Shown here piece by piece: positions 9,533-21,188 of a DNA stretch of 64,000 nucleotides. The DNA is from Plazaster borealis (taxonomy: Eukaryota; Echinodermata; Asteroidea; Forcipulatida; Labidiasteridae). Made by a program: the position numbers and the translations under genes. Location: positions 12,312,827 through 12,376,826 of the forward strand of contig CM037476.1 in the NCBI GenBank assembly GCA_021014325.1, read 5' to 3'. Under the pieces are notes generated by a model, which saw only the letters and a list, made by a program, of their open reading frames with translations, had not been told where the DNA came from and searched no databases. Each line of letters opens with the position of its first letter. Position 1 is the first letter of the stretch.

Positions 9533-10334
9533 TAGATATTGTGAACTTTGGAATAAAAACTAATAAGAAGTTCAGTGTTTTTTTGTTTGCGACCTTTCAC
9601 TGATTGATACAAAAATGAAAACAAATAATATAGTTAGGATATTTCATTTTTTGCAAGCCATGCTGTGCATACACAACGAATAAAATATTTAAATAGTGTG
9701 TGTTACATTTCGGGTGCACTTATGTAAAATAATGAATGAAAATGTGTATTTTGAAATCAGACTTTAACTTTCAAATTAAAGTATTTTACTTATTACAATT
9801 ATAATACTAAAATGACAGATTAGATTTATACTAATTTAAAGTGAACTCTTGGATGCTAATTAGCGTAAAAAAATGTGCCTGATTCATTGATTATATTTAT
9901 AGTAATTGTATGTATATTTTCGTACACTTTTTGCAATACACAGTCAAAATGTCTGAGTAGATTTAGCACTTGCTGTTGCAGCTGCTACCATAGATTATAT
10001 TTATATTAATTATTCACTGATTTGTATAAAATTTCTTGTTTCAAACCTCTGGGTATTTCTTTCTTCTCATCATTTATTAAAGTAATCAAAAGAGATGGAT
10101 TTTTGCCTAATTTGAATGCTCTTGTTATTTAGATTAATACATGCAATTCAGAAATATTGTGCAAAGAGATTTTTATGTTTTCTTTCTACCTACCTTCAGT
10201 TGGGTTTTGAATTATCCAATGTCATGCATTGACATACTTCAATGTGATCTTCCCTTCTTGCGTGGAGGTGTGTAGATTGGATATTTATCACATTTGTTAT
10301 AAGATATGAGTGTGCATTGTCCACTCAAACCGAT

Positions 10335-10450
10335 GATACCCATAATGAGGCTGGAAGTGAAAATAGTATGGTGCCTTCTTATGAATTATGTTTGTTTATC
10401 ATTACAGCATACTGGGATCCTGACAGCAATTAAAGATGGCCGTTGATGAA
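10335..10450 (+). mobile_element. Family G dispersed repeat, diverged copy
   Basis: AATGAGGCTGGAAGTGAAAATAG, GGTGCCTTCTT and AAAGATGGCCG follow the family G order. Weak, based on short blocks. Confidence 0.3.
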
Positions 10451-10926
10451 TGATTTTTAATATTGGAATCAATATCATGAGAAAAAAAGCCATCAATGTT
10501 AGTTTCTCTTGTAAAACATCAATGGAAATGAAGAAGCCATTTTGTTTTCATTCCAGTCTCGGTTTCGGATACATTTATTTCCAGTGACTTATAAACTGTT
10601 GTGCCTTTGTTGGTGACGCACTATGCACATGCATACTGAATGTTCTTCAGCAACTATGAGTATTAAATTAATGTGGTATCCCGAGTCAAAATAATAATGT
10701 GTTCATAATGTTTTATTGACTCCCAGTTGACATTGACCAACTCGTTCCTCAATCTTCAAGCAGTTTTGATGGAGTGAGTACTTCAAAGCATTTTAAATCA
10801 TTGACGTTGCATTACAAAACAAAACGGCCGAATTTACAACAACAAACTTTCATCCAAATACTTTTTGGGAAGTATTTTCCCTGCCTTCAACTCATCAGAA
10901 TTAATCTTTTTGGAAAAGGCTGTATT

Positions 10927-11158
10927 CACTGCAAAAACCGGGTGTTGAAATTGACACCATTGGTGTTGTCACATAATATAGATTACCGAAGAGAGAATCG
11001 AAATTAACATTATAGGGTGTTAAAATAACACCAATGTAATTGTTTTGGCAGAAATTAGTGTTATTTCAACACCCTATGGTGTAAATTTTGATTCTTTTTG
11101 GGTATCTATATGTGACAACACCCGCGGTGTCAATTTTAACAGCACAGTTTTTGCAGTG
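10927..11158. mobile_element. CACTGCAAAAAC-ended MITE, 232 bp
   Basis: Outer ends CACTGCAAAAAC (10927-10938) and GTTTTTGCAGTG (11147-11158) are perfect inverted repeats. The whole element is a long palindrome (GTGTTGAAATTGACACC, GTGTTGTCACATA and their complements) with its centre near 11040. The CACTG start and TT flanks on both sides resemble CACTA/EnSpm-type MITEs; superfamily is inference. Two open frames, 10774-11007 and 11045-11266, cross it and are not credited. Confidence 0.75.
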
Positions 11159-12910
11159 TTGTCTTACAAATTTTGTTGTGGCACAAGATTTTGTATTTTA
11201 TATAATTTTTTTAAAAGTGGAATTCAGCCCATCCGCCGAAACTTTTTAACAACAACAAACTGTTGAAGTATAATAATTTCATTAAAAATCTGTTTGTAAT
11301 CATATTTTTTTATAATGGTTTTTAAATATTGTTATGGCCTGCTTAAAAAAGCTCTTAAGTTTTAATAGATTGCATCAAAGATTGAAATTTTATGGTGGTT
11401 ATTATCTTAGCATCTTATTTCCCCAGTGGGTGGTAATTCCGGGCGCATCGGGGAGTTTTTTGACGATCATGAGGGACCAATTTATTACTCGGTAGGCCTA
11501 CATTATACAGATATTTTAGTTGAGCGACTTGTTCTTTTACTAAGAGTGGGCACCACTCACAATAATGTGAATGGTATGGCATTTTCTATTTATTTATTTT
11601 TCTTGTTGAAAGAATCTTCTCGGCTAATTGTTCTTCTTGGAAAGACTATGACATTGGGGCAGTACGGAACCTCGCCCAGTAACAACTAAACAGTAGACAA
11701 AAATAAACGCCAACGCACAAAAATAATGAATAAGTAAAAAAAAATTCTACAAAAAAATCACCCTTTACAAATCCGCCCGCACAGGTACACATTGCAGTGT
11801 CTATTCGTGCAGGTAGAATGTTATCACCTTTTGTTCGTATGTTTATATGTTTACCGTTTCGCTAATGGATTGTTTTTGTTCTTTTTTTTTTACTCCATCA
11901 TTGTATTCTGCGTTCGCTTCTTTTTTTCTCTTCTGTTTATTTCTTGTTCTACACTTGTTTGTTAATTCATTGTTTATTCAGTCTCCATTATTTTGTTTAG
12001 TTGTTTTTTCGAAACTCAATAATAACAGCGGGGAGAGGTCCCCTTACAATGTTTTATAATATCAACAGCTCTCCAGTGCTCTTTACCAAGTAAGTTTTTA
12101 TGGTCATTAATTTTTTTAGTAATTATCAAAATACACCCTCCCTTTAAATTAAGTTTTGTTAAAGTCCTTTCGAAACCAAGTATTTCAGAAATAGGATAGA
12201 AGGAAAAATGCCTTCAGTCTCACTTTTACGACCGTACTCAGAATAATTTGAAATCAGTTTCACAATTTTGGTTGATGTAGATGCATTCTCTGATCCTACA
12301 ATTAAAAATAACACTGAAAATGCATTTTAACTAGATATTTTCTATAATATAACAAAGACTATCAAACAAGTGGGAAACATAAATGCTGCCTCACTGCCCT
12401 CCCACTCTAGTGTTGGGTGCCCTTCACGCCAGACCCCGGCAGTCCCCCCCCCCCACCTTCCTGGTCGACGCCCATGTCACGGACGCACTGCTGGTGGCAT
12501 TGCCCGTAAAGGAAAATGGAAAGAGGCCCATCACAAAAATGAAATGTGTCAAATTGTTGGAACCACGGCTGCCCTTTGATTATCGCTTCCACACCCGACT
12601 GAAAATTAGCTTCAATAATTTAAATCTGTTTAATCTGAAAATTAGCTTCAATAATTAAAATCTGTGTAATCTCATGTGAACTCAATTTCCTTTTTGATTG
12701 ACATTTCAGCAAAGATCACTTGTTGCCGTTTTCGTTGAAGTAGGTCTCTAAGATTTTGGTTCGACGTTCTTGATGAAAATACCATACATTACATTTTGTT
12801 CTCTCTCACTTTCAATAAGTAGACATGCACTGTGTTCAGCTGAAACTTTCACAGACGATTTATGTTGTGTCTCTATTGACGACTTGGATATAAATCAGCA
12901 TCACCTTGAG

Positions 12911-13131
12911 CAACAAAAATCTATGACCCTCATACCTTTAAAAATAGTATACCTATAAAAAGTATAATGTATACTTTCCCGCTTCAGGGTCTTCCGATAG
13001 GGAAACAAAACAATCTTCAACAACAAAAATCTATGACCCGATACCTTTAAAAATTTGTATTCCTATAAAAAGTATAATGTATACTTTCCTCGCTTCAGGG
13101 TCTTCCGATAGTGAAACAAAACAATCTTCAA
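12911..13131. repeat. Direct tandem duplication, about 110 bp unit
   Basis: CAACAAAAATCTATGACC, CCTATAAAAAGTATAATGTA, CTTCAGGGTCTTCCGATAG and GAAACAAAACAATCTTCAA all occur twice in the same order about 110 bp apart, with few differences, so the duplication is recent. Confidence 0.85.
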
Positions 13132-13394
13132 TTAGTCCTAATGAAGCGACATACCCCGGCTTCCGCTCGATTGTCAAAGGGTTTATAATTCAGCCGGGAA
13201 AACAAGACTGATTCCTTTTCCTCCCACGCATCATTCTCGGTGTTTATTACTTTTCTCATCAAGTAAAGGCCCAAAAGAGCGTCAAGCGCATCAGACGTTT
13301 TATTAGTGACCTACACGGATGAAAATTTGATGACCGTCGGAAAGCCACTGTTTGGAGGAGCAAGTCGTTTGCCCATCTGAGCAGCCTTCTTTAT

Positions 13395-13640
13395 GCCATT
13401 CAGACCCGATGAAGGAATTCCGCCCCCCCTCCATTTTGTTGTGAACAAGGAATCTTGATATTAGAGAACAAAATTATAACATCTACAGTAATGGGGAAAA
13501 ACGAGCTGCGTATGTGAAACTTGCTATGATCCCAATTTATAGACGGATCGTCGTTATTATCAAAAACAAAATCGCGATTGAATGAGTACAAATGGGCCGA
13601 TTGATATTTTGTGAGCATTCTAAAAATATAAATGGCTAAT
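13395..13640. repeat. Duplicated block, copy 1 (uninterrupted)
   Basis: About 245 bp from GCCATTCAGACCCGATGAAGG to AAATGGCTAA that recurs at 14045-14410. Apart from a poly-C stretch inside the block near 13423, it has no open frame worth crediting and is AT-rich. Confidence 0.75.
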
Positions 13641-13685
13641 CACTCACCCCCCCCCCCCCCGCTCTCTCTCTACCTCTCTCCAGTC
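13641..13685. repeat. Poly-C and CT-rich microsatellite
   Basis: A C homopolymer of 13 or more bases followed by CTCTCTCTCTACCTCTCTCC. Confidence 0.9.
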
Positions 13686-14044
13686 CTTACTCTATGCTCT
13701 CTCTAGTCGACCGAGGTCGGAATCATGTTGAGATTTACCCATTTTTGTCTATCCCCCATAAGTAAGGGAAGATCAGTTGGAAGAACCTCGATGTAATAAT
13801 ATATAATAAGAGCACTTAAAATCTGTCTCCTGCCATGTTTTGGTGACCAGAAGGTGATAAGCTGAGAGACAGGTTCGCTGGTGTTTCCGTAGGCCCCCAG
13901 TCTCAGACGACGCTTAATAACTAAATCATCAACTAACTAAATAACTAACTAGCTAATTAATTAACTAAATGCTAATTAATAAATGAATAAATGAAAAAAC
14001 GAACGAATAAATACATATCAAATAAATAACGTAACAAACTAAAG

Positions 14045-14410
14045 GCCATTCAGACCTGATGAAGGACCCCCGCTCCATTTTATTTTAAAAGAGGAGCCAT
14101 TTTTTTAGAAATATTTTCTAACATTTTACAGTGGCAAAATGATGAAAACGAGCCGCGTAAGACTGTGATCCAAATGTAATATTGATACGGATCTTCGTTC
14201 TATCAAAAACAACTCTCTTAAAGTTTCATACTGAAATGCACTCTAATCGATTAAAACTAGGGACAAAATCATCTGAAGTTGTCACTATAGTTTCAATCGA
14301 GTAGAGCGAATTTCAATCTAAAACTTTAAGAGAGAAATTGTAACGTGCCTGATTGATTGTGTACAAATGAGCCGATTGAGATTTTGTAATCATACATACA
14401 AAATGGCTAA
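14045..14410. repeat. Duplicated block, copy 2 (interrupted by family H)
   Basis: Matches copy 1 in order (CCATTCAGACCTGATGAAGG, AACGAGCCGCGTA, CGGATCTTCGTTCTATCAAA, TGTACAAATGAGCCGATTGA) but carries an extra ~122 bp family H element after TCAAAAACAA. Confidence 0.75.
14213..14334. mobile_element. Family H short palindromic MITE, copy H1
   Basis: Inverted ends CTCTCTTAAAGTTTCATACTG and ..ATCTAAAACTTTAAGAGAG, with AATCGATTAAAACTAGGGACA mirrored in the other half. Absence from copy 1 of the surrounding duplicated block shows it is an insertion. The ends contain TTAA. Confidence 0.75.
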
Positions 14411-14899
14411 CTAAATCACTAACTAACTAAATCATCAAGTAACTAAATAACTAAACTATTACTAATTAATTATAAATAAATGACTAAATAAATAAACGAA
14501 CGAATGGATGAATAAATAAATAAATACTTATTAAATAAATAGCACAACAACCTTCAATGAATACATCTATATGTACAAATAAAATATAAATGAATTAATA
14601 AAATTAGTAACTAAATAAATTATAAACGACTCTTGGATAACAGAAAACATGGTTGAAATGTGCACTTGTTTGGATTAACTTAAACTTCAAGAGGGCCGAT
14701 AGAAATATTGCAATTATGATAAATTTATATCAATAAATAAGTTAACACATGAATAAACAAATAAATAACAAACATAACTTATATATGTAAATGTATTTGT
14801 AAAATTAAAGTATAAACGAATACAAATAAAATAAATAAAAAAGTAAATAATCTAAATAAATAAATAAATATATAAATACATAAATAAAGAAATTTTATC

Positions 14900-15330
14900 A
14901 ATTTATATTTTGTTTATATCACCTCCCGTAGCTCATTGTATCTGTTATATGATATATTTTATATGATAGCAGTATTTATTGGAGCTTGTTTTATTTGATG
15001 TATGTTGTTGTTGATGTTGTTATTGAATAAACGGAGTAGTTTAACTCCACATCAAGAGAAAAAAAGAAGAAGAAATAAACGAATAAATAAATAAATACAT
15101 TTTTTTTTATTCAGTCTCATTGTTCCTCCAAATCACGTGATTATGTCACGCTATTTAAATTGTATATACTGTATTTATTTATTCGTTTGGTTTATTATAA
15201 TTCCTATGACTCTTTGTATGCTTTGTACATTTATTTTGGACTTCTATTATTGTGAATTAATGATATGATGTGTGTTGTTGTTGAATAAACGGAGTAGTAT
15301 CATAACTTCACATCAAGAGAAATACATAAA
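14900..15330. repeat. Two related blocks ending GAATAAACGGAGTAGT
   Basis: A segment ending TGTTGTTATTGAATAAACGGAG near 15041 and CACATCAAGAGAAA recurs with its end near 15300. The AATAAA with upstream T/G-rich sequence resembles the 3' end of a processed or LINE-type retrocopy, but no coding part is present. A fragment of a retroelement tail is the best guess. Confidence 0.4.
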
Positions 15331-15544
15331 CTATTAACAGCACTTGAATAACAACAGAACAAGAGTACAAAACACATATTAAGATAAATTTAAAATCATA
15401 TTGATCTATATCGCTCTGTGGTAAAACTTCATTGTTTAAATGTTAAAAGTTTTTAAAATCACCCTGTGGGTGGATGTTGCAAATGGCATTTAATCACACA
15501 AACTAGAGGGCGCAATAAACTCCATACTGATGTTTTATTACCGA

Positions 15545-15563
15545 CCCCCCCCCCCCCCCCCCC
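15545..15563. repeat. Poly-C tract
   Basis: A C homopolymer of about 18 bases just upstream of the CpG-enriched region; a common assembly-error site. Confidence 0.85.
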
Positions 15564-15599
15564 GCTGAATGTTTATCCCCGTGCCATGTTTTGTCTTGC

Positions 15600-15959
15600 T
15601 TGTAAACATTTCAATGCTAACATCTATTGATCTAACGTACGTCAATAATGCGAGTCTACCGAGTGAGTGTTGCATCATCCCTCTCACATAAACGTGCACT
15701 TCATGAATGAACGTCGTTCGAACAGCTAGCTATGATGAAATCACACGGTGCCCCCCTCCAGCTACGCGAGTTCAGAGGTGGTGAGGTCAATTCAATACTA
15801 CACGTCGATTGGTCAATTTTGGAGGTGTGTTGTCGAAAGGTTGCATAAATTATGCTAATAACTCGCTATGTCAAATTTACTGGTTGTCGGCTGCTCTTCA
15901 TGCGCGCAACGTGAACTACACGACGAAAAAAATCAGTGGCGAGAGCGAATGGAATTTTC
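15600..15959 (+). promoter_or_regulatory. Putative sestrin promoter, CpG-enriched
   Basis: CpG dinucleotides are clearly denser here (about 15630-16290) than in the surrounding AT-rich sequence, and no dispersed repeat is present. An inverted CCAAT box (ATTGG) lies at 15808-15812 and an octamer-like ATGCTAAT near 15854. A FoxO-type GTAAACA is at 15602-15608, relevant because sestrins are FoxO targets in flies and mammals, though a 7-mer can occur by chance. No clear TATA box is placed at a start site. Confidence 0.45.
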
Positions 15960-16070
15960 CGTTGTCATCCACCTGAGCTCAATAATCAATGTCTTACCGG
16001 CACAATTTCAATGTGTTTTTGAACAATAAAACCGGATTTCCCCGACATTTCTTCTGTTAAGGACATCAAG
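15960..16070 (+). other. Putative untranslated first exon of sestrin
   Basis: The CpG-rich region ends in ATCAAG followed by gtaagttgag at 16071, a near-consensus donor. No in-frame ATG leads into the coding exon at 24277, whose frame is closed by TAA at 24250-24252, so an exon here would be 5'UTR. The transcription start is not visible and 15960 is a guess. An alternative is that this exon belongs to an unannotated transcript. Confidence 0.45.
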
Positions 16071-16991
16071 GTAAGTTGAGATGATTGTCTGTTATTAAAA
16101 CCTTACTAGTGAGGGTACTTGTACCTCGATTTGGGGGTGATAAATTGTGCAAAACTCCAATGCTCTTGGTGTTACCGCTAAATTGAAACCGGCGCGCTAC
16201 TCGTTGATGGCCGGCCGTCCGTCGTGCGCGTAGTCGGGTCCGCCTGCTAGCTGTAGGACGGCGGGGCGATCGTAACGACTCACAACAGTTTTCCGGTAAC
16301 ATTTCACTTAACTAAAACATAAATTACTTTACATGCCATTTATTTCTCCTTTGACTAAGATAGTGATTAATATTGACTTGAGCTGCACGGTGTTTTTGTT
16401 TTAACGTACGTACATATGATTGTACGTGGCCCCTCATCAATAATTATTTGCAAAACGTATGCGAAAAAACCCTTTAGGCCTACCTATGAATTTGGTATTA
16501 CAATTAAACTAAATTATACTAGAAATAGTAAGACTATTTAGAGAAGTGCGTGAAACAAACCTTGGGAATAAAGTGCTACTGCTACTGTTGTTGATAATTT
16601 TATTTATGACCAAGTTTTGCTGGTTTGTTTACAAAAATATATTTTGCTGTAAATTTGTCGTAATTTCTTATAATGCAGGCTTAAATTTAAACTCCAAATG
16701 GAAAACAGGAAAAAAAAAATAATTAAAAAAATAAGTTGGAGGCATGCTGCGGAAACTTTTCCCTGCTCCGTTGCATACAATGCAACTCGGAGACTGGCGT
16801 CCTACCAGGCCAGGCTGTTACGTTAGGCCTATTTCAGTTAATATTATTGTAAGGCTGAGTAAAAAAATACCAAGAAGAGGAAGATGAGGGCCTTTTTAAT
16901 TGTTTTAAAACATTTCCAAGGAGGAAAGATCAGATTAAAAATTTGCTGGCTTTGTATTAAAAACATAGAAGTCTGAAATTATGGGTAAATT

Positions 16992-17186
16992 GTAGATCCA
17001 GTAACTGGGGCGCTATACTCCTTTTTTTAGAAATGTTTACATCTTTGGTCGTACGACCGAAGATGTCCAAATTTGCACTGTACTCCTTTTTTTTGACATC
17101 TTTGGTCGTTTGACACCTTCGATCGTACGACCAAAGACGCAACATTTCGAAAAAGGAGTACAGCGCCCCAGTTACTTGGTCTACTA
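16992..17186. mobile_element. MITE with 8 bp target duplication
   Basis: About 195 bp palindrome with ends GTAGATCCAGTAACTGGGG (16992-17010) and CCCCAGTTACTTGGTCTAC (17166-17184), continuing inward as GGCGCT(A/G)TACTCC. The flanks repeat GGTAAATT at 16984-16991 and 17187-17194, an 8 bp duplication as made by hAT-type transposases. The interior repeats CATCTTTGGTCGTACGACC-like units. Confidence 0.8.
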
Positions 17187-18540
17187 GGTAAATTGAATCA
17201 ATCTTCGAAAACAAAGTGCCAAGATAAAGCGATAAAACATAAAATAAAAAAATTCTTTTTTTGGGGGGGGGGGTAGGATGCAGCTTAAAAACAAGGATGA
17301 TGGCAGACCTAATTGCTGGTGTTTTTTTATTTGGTTTTACTGTTATTTTTATTTTTTTTCTGAAAGGTTACGAATTTAGGCTTGTACCAGTTTTGGCAGT
17401 ACAAATCCTCCACAGAACATGTATACTTCACTCTCGTCCAAATACTGTCCAAAGTAAAGAAAATAGCATTTTAAGACCAAATCACTTTTGCTTATTTTGA
17501 TCGAGTGCACAATCTTGTTCAATTGTCATTTTGGAATACATTGTTGCTGTCTGCCATTCGATGTTCAAACTTTACGCACAAGTCTGCCTGCCTCGAGGGT
17601 GCGTGTAAGTTTGAGCGCCAAGTCGCAGTGTTCGAAATAAACACATCCTGCCCATTGAACAAAATAGTGCATGTGTGTGCAATATTGTGAAAGTGCTTTT
17701 GAAATTTGTACTGCATGGATACTGTACGTGCATGCGCATAATCCTGGATAAATCATTAACTGTTTTGTCTTTGTATTATTAAACCAAATTTGATAGATTT
17801 TATGAAAATATCCAGATTGGTTAACTAGAAAGGATGGAAATAAATTTACTCTTCCAAAAAACAATTAATGAACTTACACAATTTTTCTAAAAGATAGCTT
17901 ACAAACCATTTATGGAGGACAACTGTAACTTTCGGATTCCATCTTGATCTAGAGTCCATGACAAAATATTCACTTGCACAGTATTTATCTTGTAATACAC
18001 CGTGCAGTAAAATGTTGTTTACTTAGGGAGTGAACCACTGGTAAACAACCACTTCTTTTTCCCCCCTAAAGGGATACAAAAAATGCCATGTTTTTCTTTT
18101 AGAAAATTGACACGTTGTTCGTTGCTGGGAAAGTAGGCCAACAAATCTTCTCCCTTTATGCTGTATAAATGTACAATCTTGGCTTTTTGCCATGTTTTTA
18201 CGGTGGACAAAACAAATCTAAATACTTGTTTTATTGTTCAGGAACCATTGGCAGCGCTTGAAACTCGGAATTTATGTAATGCATCAGGTAAAGGTTGTAC
18301 ACCTGTAGGCCTCTGTTTGTAAAGAAAAGAAAAAAGTTGTCGGATTAATATTGGTTACTGGTCAAACAAATTATTTCCAGTGCCCTGGTTTTAAAACATA
18401 CAACAACTGAAAATGTCATCAGTTGATGTGTTTTTTTAAGTTTTTTGGTAAAAAAAAAATAACTCTGAATTTATAACCCTTAGTTGGCACAGGGTGATTT
18501 TTTGTTTGTTTTTTGTTTGCTTTGGCAAATCAAAATAGTG

Positions 18541-18740
18541 TCAGGGTTTGCCCTTAACGTTTTCAGTGACTAGCCAGCAGGACCCGTTAGCTTGTTGTTT
18601 CACTCATCCAACATCTTTTTTCACTGGTCCATGTGTAGAGGCTTTTCAACACTGAACTAGCCAGCCGGACCACTTGGAGTTATTTTTGGCTGGTCCTCAG
18701 AACTAGCAATTGGCCAGCGGACCTGTTCAGGAAGAACGCC
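18541..18740 (-). mobile_element. Family C element, near complete
   Basis: Starts CAGGGTTTGCCCTTAACG and ends AGGAAGAACGCC, the reverse of the copies at 28.75 and 48.5 kb. It contains the characteristic GACTAGCCAGCAGGACC and GGCCAGCGGACC blocks. The family ends share CCCTTAAC in inverted orientation. Confidence 0.75.
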
Positions 18741-18894
18741 GAGTGTATTTTTTGTTTAGGAATAATTTAATTCTATTTAACAAAAATAAAATAATGTATA
18801 GGAAATTTATTTGACCTTTTACAAAAACAGACCATTAAACACCAAAGTTAAAAAGGATTAAATGGTACGATAGATAAAGAGTATTTTCCATAAT

Positions 18895-19312
18895 CAGGGC
18901 TCAAATCTTTACTCTGGACCGCAGGCCCGAGGCCAGTGATTTTAACATTGGGCCAGTAAACTCACGACCAGACAAGTCCAGTGGTCTTGTGTTTTTCAAT
19001 TCAATTTTGTTTGTTGTACAAATTTGATGTTCAAATGTTGAGTTTGAGTCGCGATAAACGTCTTTCAAGTCTGCTGAATATCAAAGTTTACTTACCATAA
19101 ATGGGATAAATCTTCTCTTTTTAGTGCTTGTCACTTTCTTCCTCCATGGTCAAACTAAAAACAATTTATATGTTTAAACTGTGTTGTCAGTTTTGATTTC
19201 TGGTCTTTTCTCATTTTGTTTCTGGTCTTGTAAAACAAAATTCTGGTTCAGTAAAGATTCTGATGGGCAAGCCCTACGGTCTGGTGGATTTCCCCCAAAC
19301 ATTCAAGCCCTG
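18895..19312 (+). mobile_element. Family F element, copy F1
   Basis: About 418 bp bounded by CAGGGCTCAAAT and ATTCAAGCCCTG as short inverted ends. Interior blocks GACCGCAGGCCCGAGGCCAG, GACCAGACAAGTCCAG and TTCTGGTCTTGTAAAACAAA are shared with 22628-23037. CAGGGC ends recall hAT-type termini, but no clear 8 bp duplication is seen. The interior is non-coding. Confidence 0.7.
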
Positions 19313-19904
19313 ATTACTACACCTCGTGCACCTTATGGCATTTACACCCCTTTTCCCGTTTGAGTACGCATACCAGATTAGAGCAAAGCAGAAACATCCA
19401 CTTCTTAGCACATCCCTACTATCCACACATGATCATTAAGTGTAAAGTACACTCACTGTCTCTGTGGTATGGTCTCATTGAGGGTGTACATTGTGTATTT
19501 ATGAGCTCATCCTTTGTGAAGACAAACCCCCCCTCCATCCAATCCATGCTGCCATTCCCATCATCATTGGTGAGAAATAGGGTATACTTACGTAATTTAA
19601 AAGCAAACGCTCACAGTTCACACAGTACAATGTGTGTGATCTGTACTATAATTTATAAATAAACTGACAGCCATAAGCCAGCCTCCACAAGTACATTTAA
19701 CTTGTTAGCTTTTGAAGTTTTGTAGGTGATGACAAGCTAAAATAAAGTGCATGGGGAACTACATAAAAATCACTGGAGCACATCATCTATTCTACGTGTG
19801 ACGTTTACTTGTGTCCACACTACACGTACTTGAACAGGCATGTGATTTCTCAGGATTTCTGGAGGAATTTCTCAAAATGTCATTGAGCCTCCAAATTGTC
19901 TTGA

Positions 19905-20085
19905 AAGAAGTAATAATAATAATAATAATATCGAAGTCTTATATAGCGCACGTATCTACCAAACAAGGTACTCAAGGCGCTTAGTATATACAAACTTTCA
20001 GAAAGATAGGTTATTGCAGTGATGAATTCTGAGACCCAATTATTAAGCACCTTATAAGGGTTTACAAGGTGCTACGGCGCATACA
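19905..20085 (+). mobile_element. Dispersed repeat, (AAT)n then TATAGCGCACGTATC
   Basis: An (AAT)n run followed by CGAAGTCTTATATAGCGCACGTATCTACCAAACAAGG. A diverged second copy of the same block occurs near 1802-1835 (AATATAGAGCACGTATCTACC). Probably a SINE or LINE tail; the head is not identified. Confidence 0.5.
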
Positions 20086-20643
20086 GCAGCCACAGTAAAG
20101 CAGTGGCCAAATGGTGTAAAGAAATATAGTCCACAATATTGAGTCCAAACCTGAAGTTTTGTATTTCTGGTGATGCACAGAGTCTGTAAACCTTCTCCGG
20201 GAGGTTCTGGGTCTAGAATAATGGGGAATTTTTCAGGAATTGTCAAACTCATCAAATCTCATCCCTGACTTCTAAGTGCAGTATATATTTAAGTAATGGG
20301 TGTTACTGTATTATTACTACATTATTGCTTTTATAAGGATTGAATGCTTTCCTTCGCAATTTCCTGTCCCACCATCAAAAATTGTTAAATCCAAATTTCA
20401 TTTTTGCTGTTCAGAATTGTCTATACCTAAGTAACATTTAATATAAATGTAAATTAATGTATGATCCCAGACAATGCAAAAACAAAAAACGTGGCAAAAA
20501 TATCACAGCCAAATGCTGGGCTCTTTGGACAGGTTACCAAGATTGACAATCTCTTCCACCCCCGCCCTCCCTGACTCCCAACAGGTGTAAACCCAACTGC
20601 ATACATGGCATGATTATCACCTTGTCCATACAATGTGTCTTTA

Positions 20644-20985
20644 CCTGTTTGTCAGGGTTCTCCCTAGCAGTGTAAGCCAGAGGGGTGTCTGGGTGTCTTT
20701 TGGACACCCTGTTTTATCTGTCATTTACATGTAAATATGTTGTAAGTGAACAATTTGGATGTCCCATTCAGTTTTTGGACACCCTTTTACCAAATCCTGG
20801 CTAAAACCTTGCTCCCCAGGATTTTTCCAAACTAGGGGGTTTTATCTTTATGATTTTTGTGAATATTATTATCTGATGTAAAAAAAACCACTTGCAATAT
20901 TTGTTATTGCGCATTGGTCACAATTCACACGTATTGGCCCATAAATTGCGCGTAACGGTCCGATGTGGAGAACCCTGTTTGTCAG
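20644..20985. mobile_element. Insertion bounded by 12 bp direct repeats
   Basis: CCTGTTTGTCAG occurs at 20644-20655 and 20974-20985. Between them, inverted ends CAGGGTTCTCC and GGAGAACCCTG define an element of about 327 bp (20652-20978). The interior has TGGACACCCT twice (near 20700 and 20780). The CAGGGTTCTCC end is shared with family E, so the two may be related. Confidence 0.6.
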
Positions 20986-21188
20986 ATGAAGACTATGAGC
21001 CGTAATTTTAAAAACAAATATTAACTGAGGCTCATAATTTGATTTTCAAGCCGTAAATGTGCTCTGTGGCTTATATTTCAGGCGGCTACTGTATGTGCTC
21101 TGTGGCTCAGGCAGAACATCTAGGCTCTCACAATTTTGGCAATTTTGACTGAAATTAAAACCAGCAAGTTTGTCTGGTTTCAAATGTA

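Larger units (their letters stand above)
13915..14900. repeat. AT-rich (AACT/AAAT)n tetranucleotide tract
   Basis: Long runs of ACTAACTAAATAACTAAC, then AAATAAATAAATAAACGAAC and variants, interrupted by the second copy of the duplicated block and by unique-looking AT-rich sequence. The extent is approximate. Confidence 0.75.
1561..15599. other. Intergenic region between MYO6 and sestrin
   Basis: About 14 kb with no open reading frame longer than about 115 codons and no recognisable protein on either strand. Outside the repeats listed separately (A, B, C, G elements, two palindromes, minisatellites, the AT-rich tract) I see nothing supportable. The stretch at 9.55-10.3 kb is plain AT-rich sequence. 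Confidence 0.6.

Noticed and set aside
16066..16302. 78-codon Arg-rich minus-strand frame
   Set aside because: Open because of CpG-rich composition at the sestrin promoter; Arg-rich content reflects CG codons and not a protein family.
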